A DNA stretch of 64,000 nt from Anaerocolumna jejuensis DSM 15929 (GCF_900142215.1 NZ_FRAC01000032.1:16445-80444), one strand, 5' to 3'; numbered from the stretch's first letter, positions 51,341 to 61,502 are shown. The notes: generated by a model not told the origin, from the letters alone. Numbers and translations are program-made.

Positions 51341-51463
51341 TTAACCATCTCCTAAATCTGCTGTTATTGGGTTACGCTGCAGTTCGAGACTAACTGCAGT
51401 TTTTATCTCTACGTCGATGGAATACATCTGCATTTGCTTTTGTATCCATTCCTTATTATGTAC
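51341..51463 (-). pseudogene. Decayed coding remnant
   Basis: Minus-strand frame reads VHNKEWIQKQMQMYSIDVEI then KTAVSLELQRNPITADLGDG and stops at 51341-51343. No start or ribosome site. A second remnant at 51675-51782 reads LHNKEWIANQTPSF, stop, EHEPDADSLYKKIEVDFVNE, stop. The shared HNKEWI suggests two decayed copies of one gene; the family is not recognised. Confidence 0.35.
51377..51405 (+). terminator. Terminator-like hairpin
   Basis: CTGCAGTT (51377-51384) pairs with AACTGCAG (51392-51399), followed by TTTTTAT. It lies inside the coding remnant, so it may be coincidental. Confidence 0.45.
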
Positions 51464-51949
51464 CGGAAAGGCTTAATTATACGAAGAATCCTATGTAAAT
51501 AATGGCAGGTGAAATGAAGAATACAAAAGAAGCCTTCCGAAACGAGAATTCGTTAGAAGGCCTCTTCTGTTAATATCCCATTTTTATTTTGTATACAGAA
51601 CGGGAAAAAAACTGTATTTTCAATTTTATATTGAAGGATAACTGCACAAATGCCTTTTGGTTCCTCCCAAGACATTACTCGTTAACAAAATCGACTTCTA
51701 TTTTTTTATATAAGCTATCTGCATCAGGTTCATGTTCTTAAAAGGAAGGTGTTTGATTTGCTATCCACTCTTTATTATGTAATATTTTAAGAAATATATA
51801 CTTATGATTTCGATTTTTTTTATTTTTATAGGAAATATCTTTTGAAGGTTTTTTGTGAACATTGTAAAACAAGGTTGTAATCTAAGCATGGATACAATAT
51901 AATAAATAAATGTACAACTTGAATAGATTAAAAATCGGAGAGAAGCTAA

Positions 51950-52579
51950 ATGACAAACTGGATTATTGACTTTATGAATCAATTTGGGTATCTGGGAATA
52001 ACATTTCTGATAGCCCTTGAAAATGTATTTCCACCAATTCCTTCGGAGGTTATACTGACCTTTGGCGGTTTTATGACCACCAAAACAACTATGACTGTAC
52101 AGGGAGTTATTTTATTTTCCACTATAGGGTCTTTGCTTGGAGCAGCTATTCTCTATGGAGTTGGGAATCTTTTATCTATGGAGAGAATGGAAAAGCTTCT
52201 GGACGGTAAGGTAGGGAAGATACTGCACCTTAAAAAAGAGGATGTCAGTAAGGCATATGATTGGTTTAATACCAAAGGGAAAATAACGGTATTAATATGC
52301 CGCTGTATTCCTGTAATCCGCAGTTTGATATCAATACCGGCAGGTATGGCAAGTATGAACTTTTGGGTGTTTTTTCTCTTTACAACGATAGGTTCTCTGG
52401 TTTGGAATACGGTTCTAGTGTTGCTCGGAAAAGCAGCCAGTGATTCCTGGGCAAAGATAGTAGATAAGACAGATACGTTTACCCACATTACAATCGTGGT
52501 ACTTGGAATATTGTTTGTTATATTTGTATTCTGGTTTTATAAAAAGAAGAAAAAATCCAAGGATGATAATGAAAATTAA
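51950..52579 (+). CDS. DedA-family membrane protein
   Basis: A 209-residue DedA/SNARE-associated (VTT) membrane protein. N-terminal QFGYLGITFLIALENVFPPIPSE is the re-entrant-loop signature, and CRCIPVIRSLISIPAGMASMN holds the conserved arginine-proline segment. Some DedA proteins flip undecaprenyl phosphate or phospholipids (family knowledge). ATG behind GGAGAGAAGCTAA; a terminator follows at 52661. Confidence 0.9.
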   Translation: MTNWIIDFMNQFGYLGITFLIALENVFPPIPSEVILTFGGFMTTKTTMTVQGVILFSTIGSLLGAAILYGVGNLLSMERMEKLLDGKVGKILHLKKEDVSKAYDWFNTKGKITVLICRCIPVIRSLISIPAGMASMNFWVFFLFTTIGSLVWNTVLVLLGKAASDSWAKIVDKTDTFTHITIVVLGILFVIFVFWFYKKKKKSKDDNEN

Positions 52580-52660
52580 AAGATGGCAGATAGGGAGCTT
52601 AGAACTGTTCCTGTTTCAGACCATTGACAAAATCTGAGGCATATTCCTCGGATTTATTCT

Positions 52661-52707
52661 AAAAGAGCTTAAAAGCCAATAATTGAAGGACTTTTTAGCT
52701 CTTTTTT
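52661..52707 (+). terminator. Terminator after the dedA-like gene
   Basis: AAAAGAGCTTAAAAG pairs with CTTTTTAGCTCTTTT with one mismatch. A -10-like TATAAT (52710-52715) follows immediately and could start the yesMN transcript. Confidence 0.7.
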
Positions 52708-52757
52708 GGTATAATGAAGGTATAGATCAAGTTTGCTTATGATACAAGGAGGTATTC

Positions 52758-54497
52758 ATGACGAAACGAATACGGGATTTAAGCATTCAATCAAAAATTC
52801 AGTTAATCTGTATCATTATTGCGAGTGGCGTGGTTTTGATATCTTTTCTGGCTTTCTACCAACAAACTATGAAAAATGTTATGAATACGGCTAAACAGTA
52901 TATGAACCAGTATATTTCATTTTCAGACAGTGAATTTACGGATATGCTGAATAAAGCGAAGAGACTCTGCCTTACGGTTGCCATGGACCAGCAGGTCATC
53001 TCTCCGGTTTTGAAAAAGCCAAGCAAAGAAGCTTCCTTTGAAGATTATCAGGAAAAGAAAATGATAGGGAGTTATCTTTCCGGCTTACTATCCAATGAGG
53101 AATACATCAATTATATAGCTATCATTACGGATAAATACGCTATCTATACCTCGGAAGGAACCAGCCTGTATTTAAAGGATATTGATAAAAGATGGTATCA
53201 GGAAACAGTTAAGGAAAATAAATTAAAGGTCTACCTTCTCAATGGCAAGGAGAAAGGAATTGTCCTGTGCAGGCCGATTATATACAAACAGAAAAGCTAT
53301 GGAATTGTTATTGTGAGGATGGACTATGACAGTATCATTGATATATATGATACGGAAGTATTGAAAGATGTTGATTTTTTCATCTTTTCGGCTGAAGGGA
53401 AGCTATTTTACCAAAAGAATTCACCACTGCTGAATAAGGATAATGAGACTGAGGTAAATGCCCTGTATCGCAATAGTCAAAAGATTATACATTTAAAGGG
53501 CAGGGATTATTATTACATAGAATACCAATCCCGTGATATCGGCACTAAGAGCGTCAGTCTGATACCTGTCAGCAGACTTACAAAGGATGCAAATAAATTA
53601 AGAATAATATCCGTAATAATTATGGCTTTGTCAATCCTTGTGATTTTAGTGATATCAAAGTTCTTATCCGGGAAAATATGCAAGGACATACAACTGCTCA
53701 ATAATTGCATGAAAAAAGTCGAAGAAGGAGATTTGCAGATCAGAGCCGTTGTCCAGTCCGAGGATGAAATCGGTAAAGTTACAAATCGTTTTAATCAGAT
53801 GATGGATCAAATCAGCATGTTGGTTCAGGAGGTTCAAGTGAAGGAGGAAGCAAAACGGGAGGCGCAGCTGAATGCTCTGGAAGCGCAGATTCAGCCCCAT
53901 TTCCTCTATAATACCCTGGCAAGCATGCAGCATGTTGCCAGCATGAGGCATGAAACAGAAATTGAAGAGGTTGCCAATGCCTTGTCAGAGCTGCTTCGCA
54001 GTGTTCTTAACAATCGCAATGAATATGTAACTCTATGGGAAGAATACGAGTATATTGAAAATTTTATTAAGATTGAAAATTTTAAATTCCGAAACCACTT
54101 TGAAATTATATGGGATGTAGAAGAGGAAATCTGGCTTTATCATCTGCCGAAGCTGATTATTCAGCCAATTGTTGAAAATTCAATTATTCATGGAATTGTG
54201 GACATGGAGAAGGGAGGAGTCATAAACATTAAAGCGTACCGGAATGAAGAATTTCTTCTTATTCAGGTCATCGATAACGGAAGAGGAATCTCAAAGGAGA
54301 CCATTGAAAAGCTTGAGAAAGAAATAAAAAGAAATGACAAATTGGGTTTTCGGCAAGTGGGGATTGCCAATGTATTTAACAGGATTCGTTTATTATATGG
54401 AGAAAGGTATGGAGGAACCATTTACAGCTATGAAAATGCTTTTACTTGTATTGAGATGCGCTTTCCAAAACAGGACATAAAGTTAAAGGAAGGCTAG
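52758..54497 (+). CDS. YesM-type sensor histidine kinase
   Basis: The 579-residue kinase has a membrane helix near residues 14-32, an extracytoplasmic sensor domain, a second helix about residues 279-301 (IISVIIMALSILVILVISKF), HAMP, and a His_kinase domain with LEAQIQPHFLYNTLASMQHV (phospho-acceptor His) and the ATPase motifs NSIIHGIV, DNGRGIS and GIANVFNRI. This type senses carbohydrates or their binding protein and pairs with the AraC-type regulator that follows 38 bp later. Confidence 0.93.
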   Translation: MTKRIRDLSIQSKIQLICIIIASGVVLISFLAFYQQTMKNVMNTAKQYMNQYISFSDSEFTDMLNKAKRLCLTVAMDQQVISPVLKKPSKEASFEDYQEKKMIGSYLSGLLSNEEYINYIAIITDKYAIYTSEGTSLYLKDIDKRWYQETVKENKLKVYLLNGKEKGIVLCRPIIYKQKSYGIVIVRMDYDSIIDIYDTEVLKDVDFFIFSAEGKLFYQKNSPLLNKDNETEVNALYRNSQKIIHLKGRDYYYIEYQSRDIGTKSVSLIPVSRLTKDANKLRIISVIIMALSILVILVISKFLSGKICKDIQLLNNCMKKVEEGDLQIRAVVQSEDEIGKVTNRFNQMMDQISMLVQEVQVKEEAKREAQLNALEAQIQPHFLYNTLASMQHVASMRHETEIEEVANALSELLRSVLNNRNEYVTLWEEYEYIENFIKIENFKFRNHFEIIWDVEEEIWLYHLPKLIIQPIVENSIIHGIVDMEKGGVINIKAYRNEEFLLIQVIDNGRGISKETIEKLEKEIKRNDKLGFRQVGIANVFNRIRLLYGERYGGTIYSYENAFTCIEMRFPKQDIKLKEG

Positions 54498-54535
54498 GTT
54501 TTCATAACTTTTATTAAAGGTGGAAAAGATTACTT

Positions 54536-56011
54536 ATGAGAGTGATTATAGTTGACGATGAAAATGTATTTCGGGATTATATAAAAAGTATGGGAATATG
54601 GGGCAAAGGAGAATATAAGCTTGTAGGAGAAGCCAAGAGCAGTAGGGAAGCTCTGGAACTTTTAAGGAATACCAGGGTGGATGTTGTTTTGATGGATGTC
54701 TGTATGCCAAATGAAAACGGCGTATATCTCTCGACGCAGATTGCGCATGAATTTCCGAAAGCAGCTATGATAGCAATCAGCAGTTATGATAACTATGACT
54801 ATGTCAGAGATATATTAAAAAACGGCGCCCATGATTATATTCTAAAAAACAGGCTGACCCAGGAAAATTTGGAGACTGCCCTTACTAATATCGGAAGGGA
54901 TAGTGAGCATATCTCCCAGGAGCAAAAAAAGAAACAGGACAGGAATACCTTAAAGTCATGGATTGAAAACGGAAAAAGGTTAACTCTGCAATGGGAAAGA
55001 AAAAGAAAAATGTTTCTGATAGGAAATTTAGTTAATCTGGAAAACATGGACAATAGTATTAAGGAAAAATATATCAAAGGAATTTTAAGCATTCTGGAAG
55101 ACAATGAAGCAGCAGACAAGGAGGTTGTAGCTGATTATTTCTATAACGGATATTTTGTTATTATGATCTGCTATAACGACTTTACGACGGAAGCAGAGCT
55201 TTTACAACAGACGGAAATAAGTAAAATAAGGGCACATAATAATATCAGCCGCATTTTTCATATCAACCTGGAGATGAAGGTATGCCCCCAGATGTCTTCG
55301 GAACATGCGCTTCTTTCCTATATACGCCATTGCTTCCACCGGCCTGAAGCATCCGAAGAGAAGGCGGGAAACCTGACACTGTCTTTAAATCAAAGAAAGT
55401 GTCTGTATATTGCATTGGAATCCGGTAATATAGAAATTGCAGCTGCCTATATAGAGCAGATATATGATGATATTAATGAGCAGGAATACGGAAAGATTAT
55501 GATGATTACCTCTGAGCTTTTTGATATTCTGGAGAAGGCCTGCATGGACGTAAATATTAATCTGGACTTTATACCCAAAAACGAAAAACTATATGAGTAT
55601 GTAAAGAAAAAGAACAAAGAAAATCTGGTCAGCAGTATAATAGGCCTGTACCGGAATGCTTTAAAGGAAATAGCCGAACACAGGGTTACCTACAGTGAAA
55701 AGGTAAAGGCTGCCATTTATTTCATGAATAACAATTACGAAAAAATTACCGGCATGAGTGAGGTCGCAGAAGCAATTGGAGTATCCGGTTCCTATTTAAG
55801 CAGGATTTTCCATCTTGAAACAGGAAAAACACTAATTAATTACTTAAATGATATCCGTATCGAAAAAGCCAAAAGCTATCTTCTGCTTAAGAAGCTGCCA
55901 TTGAAGCAGGTTGTTACATTATGCGGATTTAATAATTATTCTTATTTTATGAATGTATTTAAAGAGTATACTGGTAAGACTCCAAAAGAGTATCAGAGCG
56001 GGATTTTATAA
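54536..56011 (+). CDS. YesN-type response regulator with AraC output
   Basis: A 491-residue protein: receiver domain (MRVIIVDDENVFRDYI, phospho-acceptor Asp in DVVLMDVCMPNENG), a long central region, and a C-terminal AraC DNA-binding domain (MSEVAEAIGVSGSYLSRIF; VVTLCGFNNYSYFMNVFKEY). It is the partner of the preceding kinase and most likely activates the ABC transporter, sulfatase and glycosidase genes downstream. Confidence 0.94.
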   Translation: MRVIIVDDENVFRDYIKSMGIWGKGEYKLVGEAKSSREALELLRNTRVDVVLMDVCMPNENGVYLSTQIAHEFPKAAMIAISSYDNYDYVRDILKNGAHDYILKNRLTQENLETALTNIGRDSEHISQEQKKKQDRNTLKSWIENGKRLTLQWERKRKMFLIGNLVNLENMDNSIKEKYIKGILSILEDNEAADKEVVADYFYNGYFVIMICYNDFTTEAELLQQTEISKIRAHNNISRIFHINLEMKVCPQMSSEHALLSYIRHCFHRPEASEEKAGNLTLSLNQRKCLYIALESGNIEIAAAYIEQIYDDINEQEYGKIMMITSELFDILEKACMDVNINLDFIPKNEKLYEYVKKKNKENLVSSIIGLYRNALKEIAEHRVTYSEKVKAAIYFMNNNYEKITGMSEVAEAIGVSGSYLSRIFHLETGKTLINYLNDIRIEKAKSYLLLKKLPLKQVVTLCGFNNYSYFMNVFKEYTGKTPKEYQSGIL

Positions 56012-56027
56012 TTTTAATAACAATTTG

Positions 56028-56084
56028 ATTCGGGTGCCATAAGTTACTCTCAATGAACATGATATTAACGTATGGCACCCGAAT
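56028..56084 (+). terminator. Hairpin after the response regulator gene
   Basis: ATTCGGGTGCCATA (56028-56041) pairs perfectly with TATGGCACCCGAAT (56071-56084), then TATATTTT. It separates the regulatory pair from the transporter operon. Confidence 0.75.
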
Positions 56085-56237
56085 TATATTTTGGGGATTG
56101 TTAAAATTTATATCGAATGCTTTAGATGATTTGTTCAAAAAATTAAACAAGAATGTAAAAAAAGTATATAAAATTAATAATCCAATGCATTCTTAAATGA
56201 TTATAATGATACCATCATATTTCAGAGGAGGTAGGTT

Positions 56238-57851
56238 ATGAATAAATGGAAGGTTCTAGCGGTTCTGCTATGTATGGTGTTATGCCTGACGAACCTGGCT
56301 GGATGTAAAAAATCTGAGGGAAGCAAGGAAGCGGACAAACAGAGTGCAGCGAATGGAAAGACTTCAGAGGAAGCCACGGTTACTCCATCGTCGTATTTGA
56401 ATCAGGAGGGTTTTCCGATTGTAAATGATCCGGTTACTATGACTGTGTTCGGCTCCAGAGACCCCAATCATGCGAAATGGAAGGATGTCCGGATTTTTAA
56501 GGAGTACGAAAAAATGTCTAATATTCAAATGGACTATCAGGAAGTGCCAAATGATGGGTTTACAGAAAAAAAGCAGCTGTTATTTGCGTCTAATGAACTG
56601 CCGGATGTATTTATCCGCTGCTCCTTTACACCGGCTGAAATTACTCAGTATGGTGTGGAAAGCCAGCAATTAATTCCGCTGGACAATCTGATTGAGCAAT
56701 ATGCGCCAAATTTAAAGAAGTTAATGGAGAAGGATTCCACCATAAAGGATGCGATTACGGCTTCTGACGGCCATATTTATACCTTGCCCAGTGTAGATCT
56801 AAGTGAATCCGGACATATTTCTTTTAAACAATTTATTAATACAAAATGGCTAAAGGCAGTTGGAATGGAGGTTCCCAAAACAACGGAGGATTTAAAGGCG
56901 GTCCTTCATGCTTTTAAGGATAAGGATCCCAACGGAAACGGGGAGCAGGATGAGATACCCCTTGGTATTCGTGATACGGGTGCCATATATTCACTGGGAG
57001 GCTCCTTTGGGCTGGAGCATCAAATGAGAGATACCTATAATCTGGTGGACGGTAAGCTTCATAACTGGCTTTGTGATGATGAATTCAAAGAATATCTTCA
57101 GTTCCTCAACGAATTATATACGGAGGGATTACTCTGGTCCGACTATTATAAGAACGATCTGGCTTCCTGGAGGAGTAATCTGGCTTCCGCTGCCTATGGT
57201 GTGATGTATATGCCATATACGGATGTATTCAAGAATGTGGAAGACCAGTACGAAGGCTTTGATGCCTTGACAGGACCCAATGGCAGCAGCATATGGTCCG
57301 ATGTCAATATCAGTGACTCGGTCATTGGAGCGTTTGCTATCAGTAATACATGCAAAGAACCGGAAGCAGCCATTCGTTGGGTGGATTATTTCTATGGTGA
57401 TGAAGGCTCCGTATTCTGCCGGTATGGAATAGAGGGAGAGACTTTTCAATACGATGAAAACGGACAGCCCCAGATCAGTGATGATATTGCCAATGCCAAA
57501 GAAGGATTTATGACCGCACTTGGTAAGATCAACCTTGTTCCCGGAGGCGGCTTCCCCTCTCTTATTACAGATAAAACAGATGGAATCGTAGCAAGCCAGA
57601 AAACAAAAGAGGCCGCTGCTTTGCTGAGTGATAATCTGCCGGGTACCATTGTACCGAAACCGGCGCTGAGTATTGAGGATGGAGAGCGCGTAAATACCAT
57701 AGAGCAGGATTTATTTACCTATAGGGATGAAGCTGTTACCAAGTTTATCATAGGTGAATGGGGCTTTAATAAATGGGATGACTATTGCAAAACTATGGAA
57801 AAGACTGGAATAAAGGAATTGGAAACAATTTATAATAATTCATTAAAATAA
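56238..57851 (+). CDS. ABC transporter solute-binding lipoprotein (LplA/YtcQ-like)
   Basis: The 537-residue family 1 extracellular binding protein has a lipoprotein signal with LAGC near residue 23. Calcium-site-like DPNGNGEQDEIPLGI and RYGIEGE...QYDENGQP are typical of the LplA/YtcQ group that binds complex oligosaccharides. It is separated from the regulator pair by 226 bp containing ATGATACCATCAT, a candidate regulator palindrome near 56205-56219. Permease genes follow. No ATPase is encoded here; this class usually borrows a shared MsmX-type ATPase. Confidence 0.92.
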   Translation: MNKWKVLAVLLCMVLCLTNLAGCKKSEGSKEADKQSAANGKTSEEATVTPSSYLNQEGFPIVNDPVTMTVFGSRDPNHAKWKDVRIFKEYEKMSNIQMDYQEVPNDGFTEKKQLLFASNELPDVFIRCSFTPAEITQYGVESQQLIPLDNLIEQYAPNLKKLMEKDSTIKDAITASDGHIYTLPSVDLSESGHISFKQFINTKWLKAVGMEVPKTTEDLKAVLHAFKDKDPNGNGEQDEIPLGIRDTGAIYSLGGSFGLEHQMRDTYNLVDGKLHNWLCDDEFKEYLQFLNELYTEGLLWSDYYKNDLASWRSNLASAAYGVMYMPYTDVFKNVEDQYEGFDALTGPNGSSIWSDVNISDSVIGAFAISNTCKEPEAAIRWVDYFYGDEGSVFCRYGIEGETFQYDENGQPQISDDIANAKEGFMTALGKINLVPGGGFPSLITDKTDGIVASQKTKEAAALLSDNLPGTIVPKPALSIEDGERVNTIEQDLFTYRDEAVTKFIIGEWGFNKWDDYCKTMEKTGIKELETIYNNSLK

Positions 57852-57879
57852 TTTTATAAAGAGACACAGGCTGAAAGAA

Positions 57880-57980
57880 TACATAAAAAAGAAAGGAATG
57901 CCACTTGCAGGTTCTTTCAGCCTTTTATTTGTGGCAGTGGGGCTGCTGCAAAGTTCAAAGCCCCATGCATAGGTGTTATT
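57880..57980 (+). repeat. Leader element upstream of the first permease gene
   Basis: Contains GAAAGGAATGCCACTTGCAG, GTTCTTTCAGCC, TTTATTTGTGGCAGT, a GGGGC / GCCCC stem replacing the usual palindrome, and ATGCATAGGTGTTATT, directly before the ATG at 57981. The upstream ORF (57898-57972, starting MPLAGSFS) has 24 codons. The stem has changed but base pairing is kept. Confidence 0.8.
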
Positions 57981-58895
57981 ATGGCAAAGTGCAAATATTA
58001 TTGGAGGCAGATTAAAAAATCAAAGGAACTATACCTTTTATTTGCTTTTCCTCTGGCCTGGTATATTATCTTCAATTATGTACCGATTTATGGGCTTCAG
58101 ATTGCATTCAAACGATACAATCCGACGCTTGGAATTGCAGGAAGTCCCTGGATAGGTTTTCATTATTTTAAACAATTTTTCAACTCTTATTATTGCTTTG
58201 AGGTAATCTGGAATACGGTCAAGCTTAGTTTATATACCCTGGCCATAGGATTTCCGGTGCCAATCCTCCTTGCCCTTTTAATCAATGAAATTCAGAGTAA
58301 AAAGCTGAGCAAGACAGTTCAGAATATTACATATATGACCAACTTTTTATCCGTAGTCGTAATTGTCAGTATGCTTAATATATTTTCTGATCCCTCTTAC
58401 GGGCTCTTTAATAAAATTACTGGATTATTTGGAGCTGAGTCAGTGGATTTTATGGCAAAAGCAGCTTCCTTCAGCCCCCTTTACGTTTTATCCAATGTGT
58501 GGCAGTTTATGGGCTTCAATGCCATTATCTATATTGCGGCATTGGCAGCAATCGATCCGACCTACTATGAAGCCGCCTCAATCGATGGTGCCTCACGTTT
58601 TCAGAAGATAATACATATATCGGTTCCCTGTATTATGACGACAATTATCATTATGTTTATTTTAAGGATTGGAAATCTGATGACGGTGGGCTTCGAAAAG
58701 GTTTTATTAATGCAGAATAGTGTAAATACATCAACAAGTGAGATCATATCCACCTTTATTTATAAGAACGGTATTCAAAAAGGGCAGTTTGGATATAGCA
58801 CGGCAGTCGGTTTAATTAATTCCGTCATTAATTTTATACTTCTCATCAGTGCCAATACCCTGAGCAAAAAAACCACTAAGACCGGTTTATGGTAA
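57981..58895 (+). CDS. ABC transporter permease (LplB-like)
   Basis: A 304-residue CUT1-type sugar permease with about six membrane helices (LYLLFAFPLAWYIIFNYVPI at the N-terminus) and the coupling motif EAASIDGASRFQKIIHISVP. The typical start ...GLQIAFKRYNP places it in the LplB/YteP group. It begins at the end of a leader element whose GGTGTTATT serves as a weak ribosome site. Confidence 0.94.
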   Translation: MAKCKYYWRQIKKSKELYLLFAFPLAWYIIFNYVPIYGLQIAFKRYNPTLGIAGSPWIGFHYFKQFFNSYYCFEVIWNTVKLSLYTLAIGFPVPILLALLINEIQSKKLSKTVQNITYMTNFLSVVVIVSMLNIFSDPSYGLFNKITGLFGAESVDFMAKAASFSPLYVLSNVWQFMGFNAIIYIAALAAIDPTYYEAASIDGASRFQKIIHISVPCIMTTIIIMFILRIGNLMTVGFEKVLLMQNSVNTSTSEIISTFIYKNGIQKGQFGYSTAVGLINSVINFILLISANTLSKKTTKTGLW

Positions 58896-58929
58896 GGTGG
58901 ATTTTGCTGCAGCTCCGTGCAGAATGGCT

Positions 58930-59004
58930 GAAAGAAAATATTAATGTGAAAGGATGCCCAAAATTCTTCAGTACCGTAGATGTGCGGTATTGCTGGGTGT
59001 AAAA
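58930..59004 (+). repeat. Partial leader element upstream of the second permease gene
   Basis: GAAAGAAAATATTAATGTGAAAGG, here given as two parts GAAAGAAAATATTA and TGTGAAAGG, then ATGCCC, and after a diverged middle GCTGGGTGTAAAA before ATG 59005. In this copy the Met-Pro ORF (from 58954) is in frame with the permease, so the element could encode a 17-residue N-terminal extension. Confidence 0.6.
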
Positions 59005-59901
59005 ATGACATATTCAAGAAAGTTAAAAAAGACCGGAAAAGAATTTGCCTTTAATATAGCGGTAAACTCAATCAGTATTCTCATTATTATAATTGTTCTG
59101 GTACCTTTGATATTTGTGCTGGCAGCGTCCTTTTCCGACCCGGATTTGGTTTTAAAGGGCAAGGTGCTGTTATTTCCCAAAGGCTTTACGCTAAAAGCAT
59201 ATCATATGGTTTTTGAAAACTCGGACATATGGAGAGGGTATTTAAATACAATCATATATACGGTAGCGGGAACCGCAATCAGCGTAGTCCTGACCATACT
59301 TGCGGCATATCCCCTGTCCAGAAGTCAATTCTTCGGGCGGAAATACTTGCTTCTTATTCTTTTATTTACTATGTATTTTAATGGAGGCATGATTCCAACC
59401 TATCTTCTTGTCAGAGATATGGGAATGTATGATTCCATTTGGGCTATCATATTGCCTTCGGCTATATCCACTTATAATTTGATTGTTGCCAAGACATTTT
59501 TTGAAACGAGCATACCCAATGAGCTCTATGAATCTGCCTTGCTGGATGGATGCGGAAATATCAAAATGCTGAATAAGATCGTATTACCCCTGGCCAAATC
59601 GATAATAGCAATTTTGATTTTGTATTATGCGGTGAATATGTGGAATTCCTATTTCAGTGCTTTGATTTACCTGAACGATGATAAAAAATACCCGCTCCAG
59701 ATTATACTGAGAAATATATTACTTATTGGCCAGACAGAGCAATTCGGTACCAATGATGTTGGAATGGCTGAAAAAATCAAAATGGCTGAGGCTTTAAAAT
59801 ATTCAGTTATTGTAGTCTCCAGTATTCCGATGATTATTCTGTATCAGTTCGTACAAAAGCATTTTGTAAAAGGTGTTATGATAGGAGCGATAAAAGGATG
59901 A
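59005..59901 (+). CDS. ABC transporter permease (LplC-like)
   Basis: A 298-residue CUT1 permease of the LplC/YtcP type: TYSRKLKKTGKEFAFNIAV, helices, LYESALLDGCGNIKMLNKIVLP as EAA-loop equivalent, and the C-terminal KHFVKGVMIGAIKG typical of the group. I take ATG 59005; an in-frame ATG at 58954 lies in the leader element. It overlaps the sulfatase gene by 4 bp (ATGA). Confidence 0.93.
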   Translation: MTYSRKLKKTGKEFAFNIAVNSISILIIIIVLVPLIFVLAASFSDPDLVLKGKVLLFPKGFTLKAYHMVFENSDIWRGYLNTIIYTVAGTAISVVLTILAAYPLSRSQFFGRKYLLLILLFTMYFNGGMIPTYLLVRDMGMYDSIWAIILPSAISTYNLIVAKTFFETSIPNELYESALLDGCGNIKMLNKIVLPLAKSIIAILILYYAVNMWNSYFSALIYLNDDKKYPLQIILRNILLIGQTEQFGTNDVGMAEKIKMAEALKYSVIVVSSIPMIILYQFVQKHFVKGVMIGAIKG

Positions 59902-61502
59902 ATAATACAAGCCAAGGCAATAAGCCGAACTTTATTATTATAATGACGGATCAGCAGAGAGCTGATTTAAGAAAAAGCTGTGGCTGTCCTCTGGATACGA
60001 TGCCTTTTCTGGATGAATGGGCAAAGGGAGGGGTGGATTTTGAGCGTGCTTATACGCCGAACCCCACCTGTATGCCGGCCAGGGTGAGTATGTTCACAGG
60101 CCGGTATTCGGAAACGCACCAGGTAAGAACCAACCATAACCGGGAGGATGTTTTCTATACGGAGGATTTGCTTGATATCATGAAGAAAAACGGCTATGTA
60201 ACCGCCCTTTGCGGAAAGAATCATACCCATCATGAATATGAGGAATTTGATTTTTATAGAAAAACAGAGCATTTGGGGCTCATGAAAGATAAGATGTCCG
60301 CTGAGGAACAGGCTTTCTCCGAGTTCTTAAATCAAACGAAGTTCGTGGACAGCAGGTATCCTGCTCCCGGAGGAGTAAAGGTGCAGCATCCTTACAGAAA
60401 TATTTCGGATGCGCTGGAATTTATTGATGCTGTAAATGGAAAAGCCCCATTTTTTGCGTGGGTTTCCATTGCGGAGCCGCATAATCCGTATCAGGTGCCA
60501 GGTCCATACTTTGACCTGTTTCCCCCGGAGAAGCTGCCGGACTGCACCAGTGGGAAAGAAGCAGAGGACAATCAAAAGGGAGAACGTTTTGTAAGACTTC
60601 GAAAAGTCTGGGAACAGGTCTATGCACCGGATGTGAAGGAGCATATGGAGCGTTCCAGGTCAAATTATTTTGGAATGCTGCGGCTCATCGATGACCAATT
60701 AAAACGGCTTATGGAAGGCTTGCAGGAGCGAAAGCTGGAAGAAAACACCTACATAATCTATGTATCCGATCATGGTGATTTCGCCGGAGAATATGGCTTG
60801 ATGCGAAAGGGTGCTGATTTATCAGAGCTATTAATCCGTATTCCGATGATTTGGAGGGGACCGGGTATTACACCCAGAGGAAAGGAAACACAGGCTTTTG
60901 CCAATATCGTTGATATTCTGCCTACGATATGCGACATAATGGGAGAAGAGCTTCCGATGGGAGTACAGGGGAAAAGTCTTCTTCCGGTATTAAAGCAGGA
61001 AAGCGGTTATGAGCGTGAATTTAACAGGGCATATTCAGAAAGCGGATTTTCTGGCATGTACTGGGAGGACGACGATTTGCTGGACTATATTACGGAAGGT
61101 GCAACTGTTGATATGTCTGCGTTTGACTGTTTAAATACCTGGACACAGTGCGGACAGGTAAGAGGCCTTCGGATGGAGGATTACCGTATTCAGGTTGATA
61201 TGATGGGGAAAGGCTTTTTATATGATCTGTCAAAGGACCCGAAGGAGCTTCACAATTTATGGAATGAGAAAGAGTATTCTTCTGTAAAGGAATGGATGCT
61301 GCAGGAATTAATATCTGCCATGCTGCAGAATACCGATGTGCTGCCGGTCCCTCATAATCGTTACCGGACAAAGCTACATCCGAAGGGATATTGGTATCAG
61401 AAATATGCAGCCAAGGATCCTGGCATACATCCATCGGGGACTGTCAGAGAGATATATTCTAGCCGGAAACATTATAAAGAAGCCGGAAATTATGATAAAT
61501 AG
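59898..61502 (+). CDS. Type I sulfatase (formylglycine-dependent)
   Basis: The 534-residue alkaline-phosphatase-superfamily sulfatase has the N-terminal metal motif IIIMTDQQRADL and the sulfatase signature TCMPARVSMFTGRY. Cys58, in CxPxR context, is the residue converted to formylglycine. YVSDHGDFAGEYGLM supplies further metal ligands. No signal peptide, so it works in the cytoplasm on imported sulfated sugars. It is translationally coupled to the permease, and its maturase is encoded two genes on. Substrate unknown. Confidence 0.94.
   Translation: MNNTSQGNKPNFIIIMTDQQRADLRKSCGCPLDTMPFLDEWAKGGVDFERAYTPNPTCMPARVSMFTGRYSETHQVRTNHNREDVFYTEDLLDIMKKNGYVTALCGKNHTHHEYEEFDFYRKTEHLGLMKDKMSAEEQAFSEFLNQTKFVDSRYPAPGGVKVQHPYRNISDALEFIDAVNGKAPFFAWVSIAEPHNPYQVPGPYFDLFPPEKLPDCTSGKEAEDNQKGERFVRLRKVWEQVYAPDVKEHMERSRSNYFGMLRLIDDQLKRLMEGLQERKLEENTYIIYVSDHGDFAGEYGLMRKGADLSELLIRIPMIWRGPGITPRGKETQAFANIVDILPTICDIMGEELPMGVQGKSLLPVLKQESGYEREFNRAYSESGFSGMYWEDDDLLDYITEGATVDMSAFDCLNTWTQCGQVRGLRMEDYRIQVDMMGKGFLYDLSKDPKELHNLWNEKEYSSVKEWMLQELISAMLQNTDVLPVPHNRYRTKLHPKGYWYQKYAAKDPGIHPSGTVREIYSSRKHYKEAGNYDK

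Larger units (their letters stand above)
51122..51949. other. Gene-poor decayed region
   Basis: Contains a hairpin related to the 0.6-kb repeats (GAAAAATGCCATGCATTTTC, about 51125-51144), two terminators (51211-51242 and 51377-51405), a long imperfect hairpin AGAAGCCTTC / GAAGGCCTCTT (about 51529-51567) and minus-strand coding remnants (51341-51463, 51675-51782). No intact gene. Confidence 0.6.
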
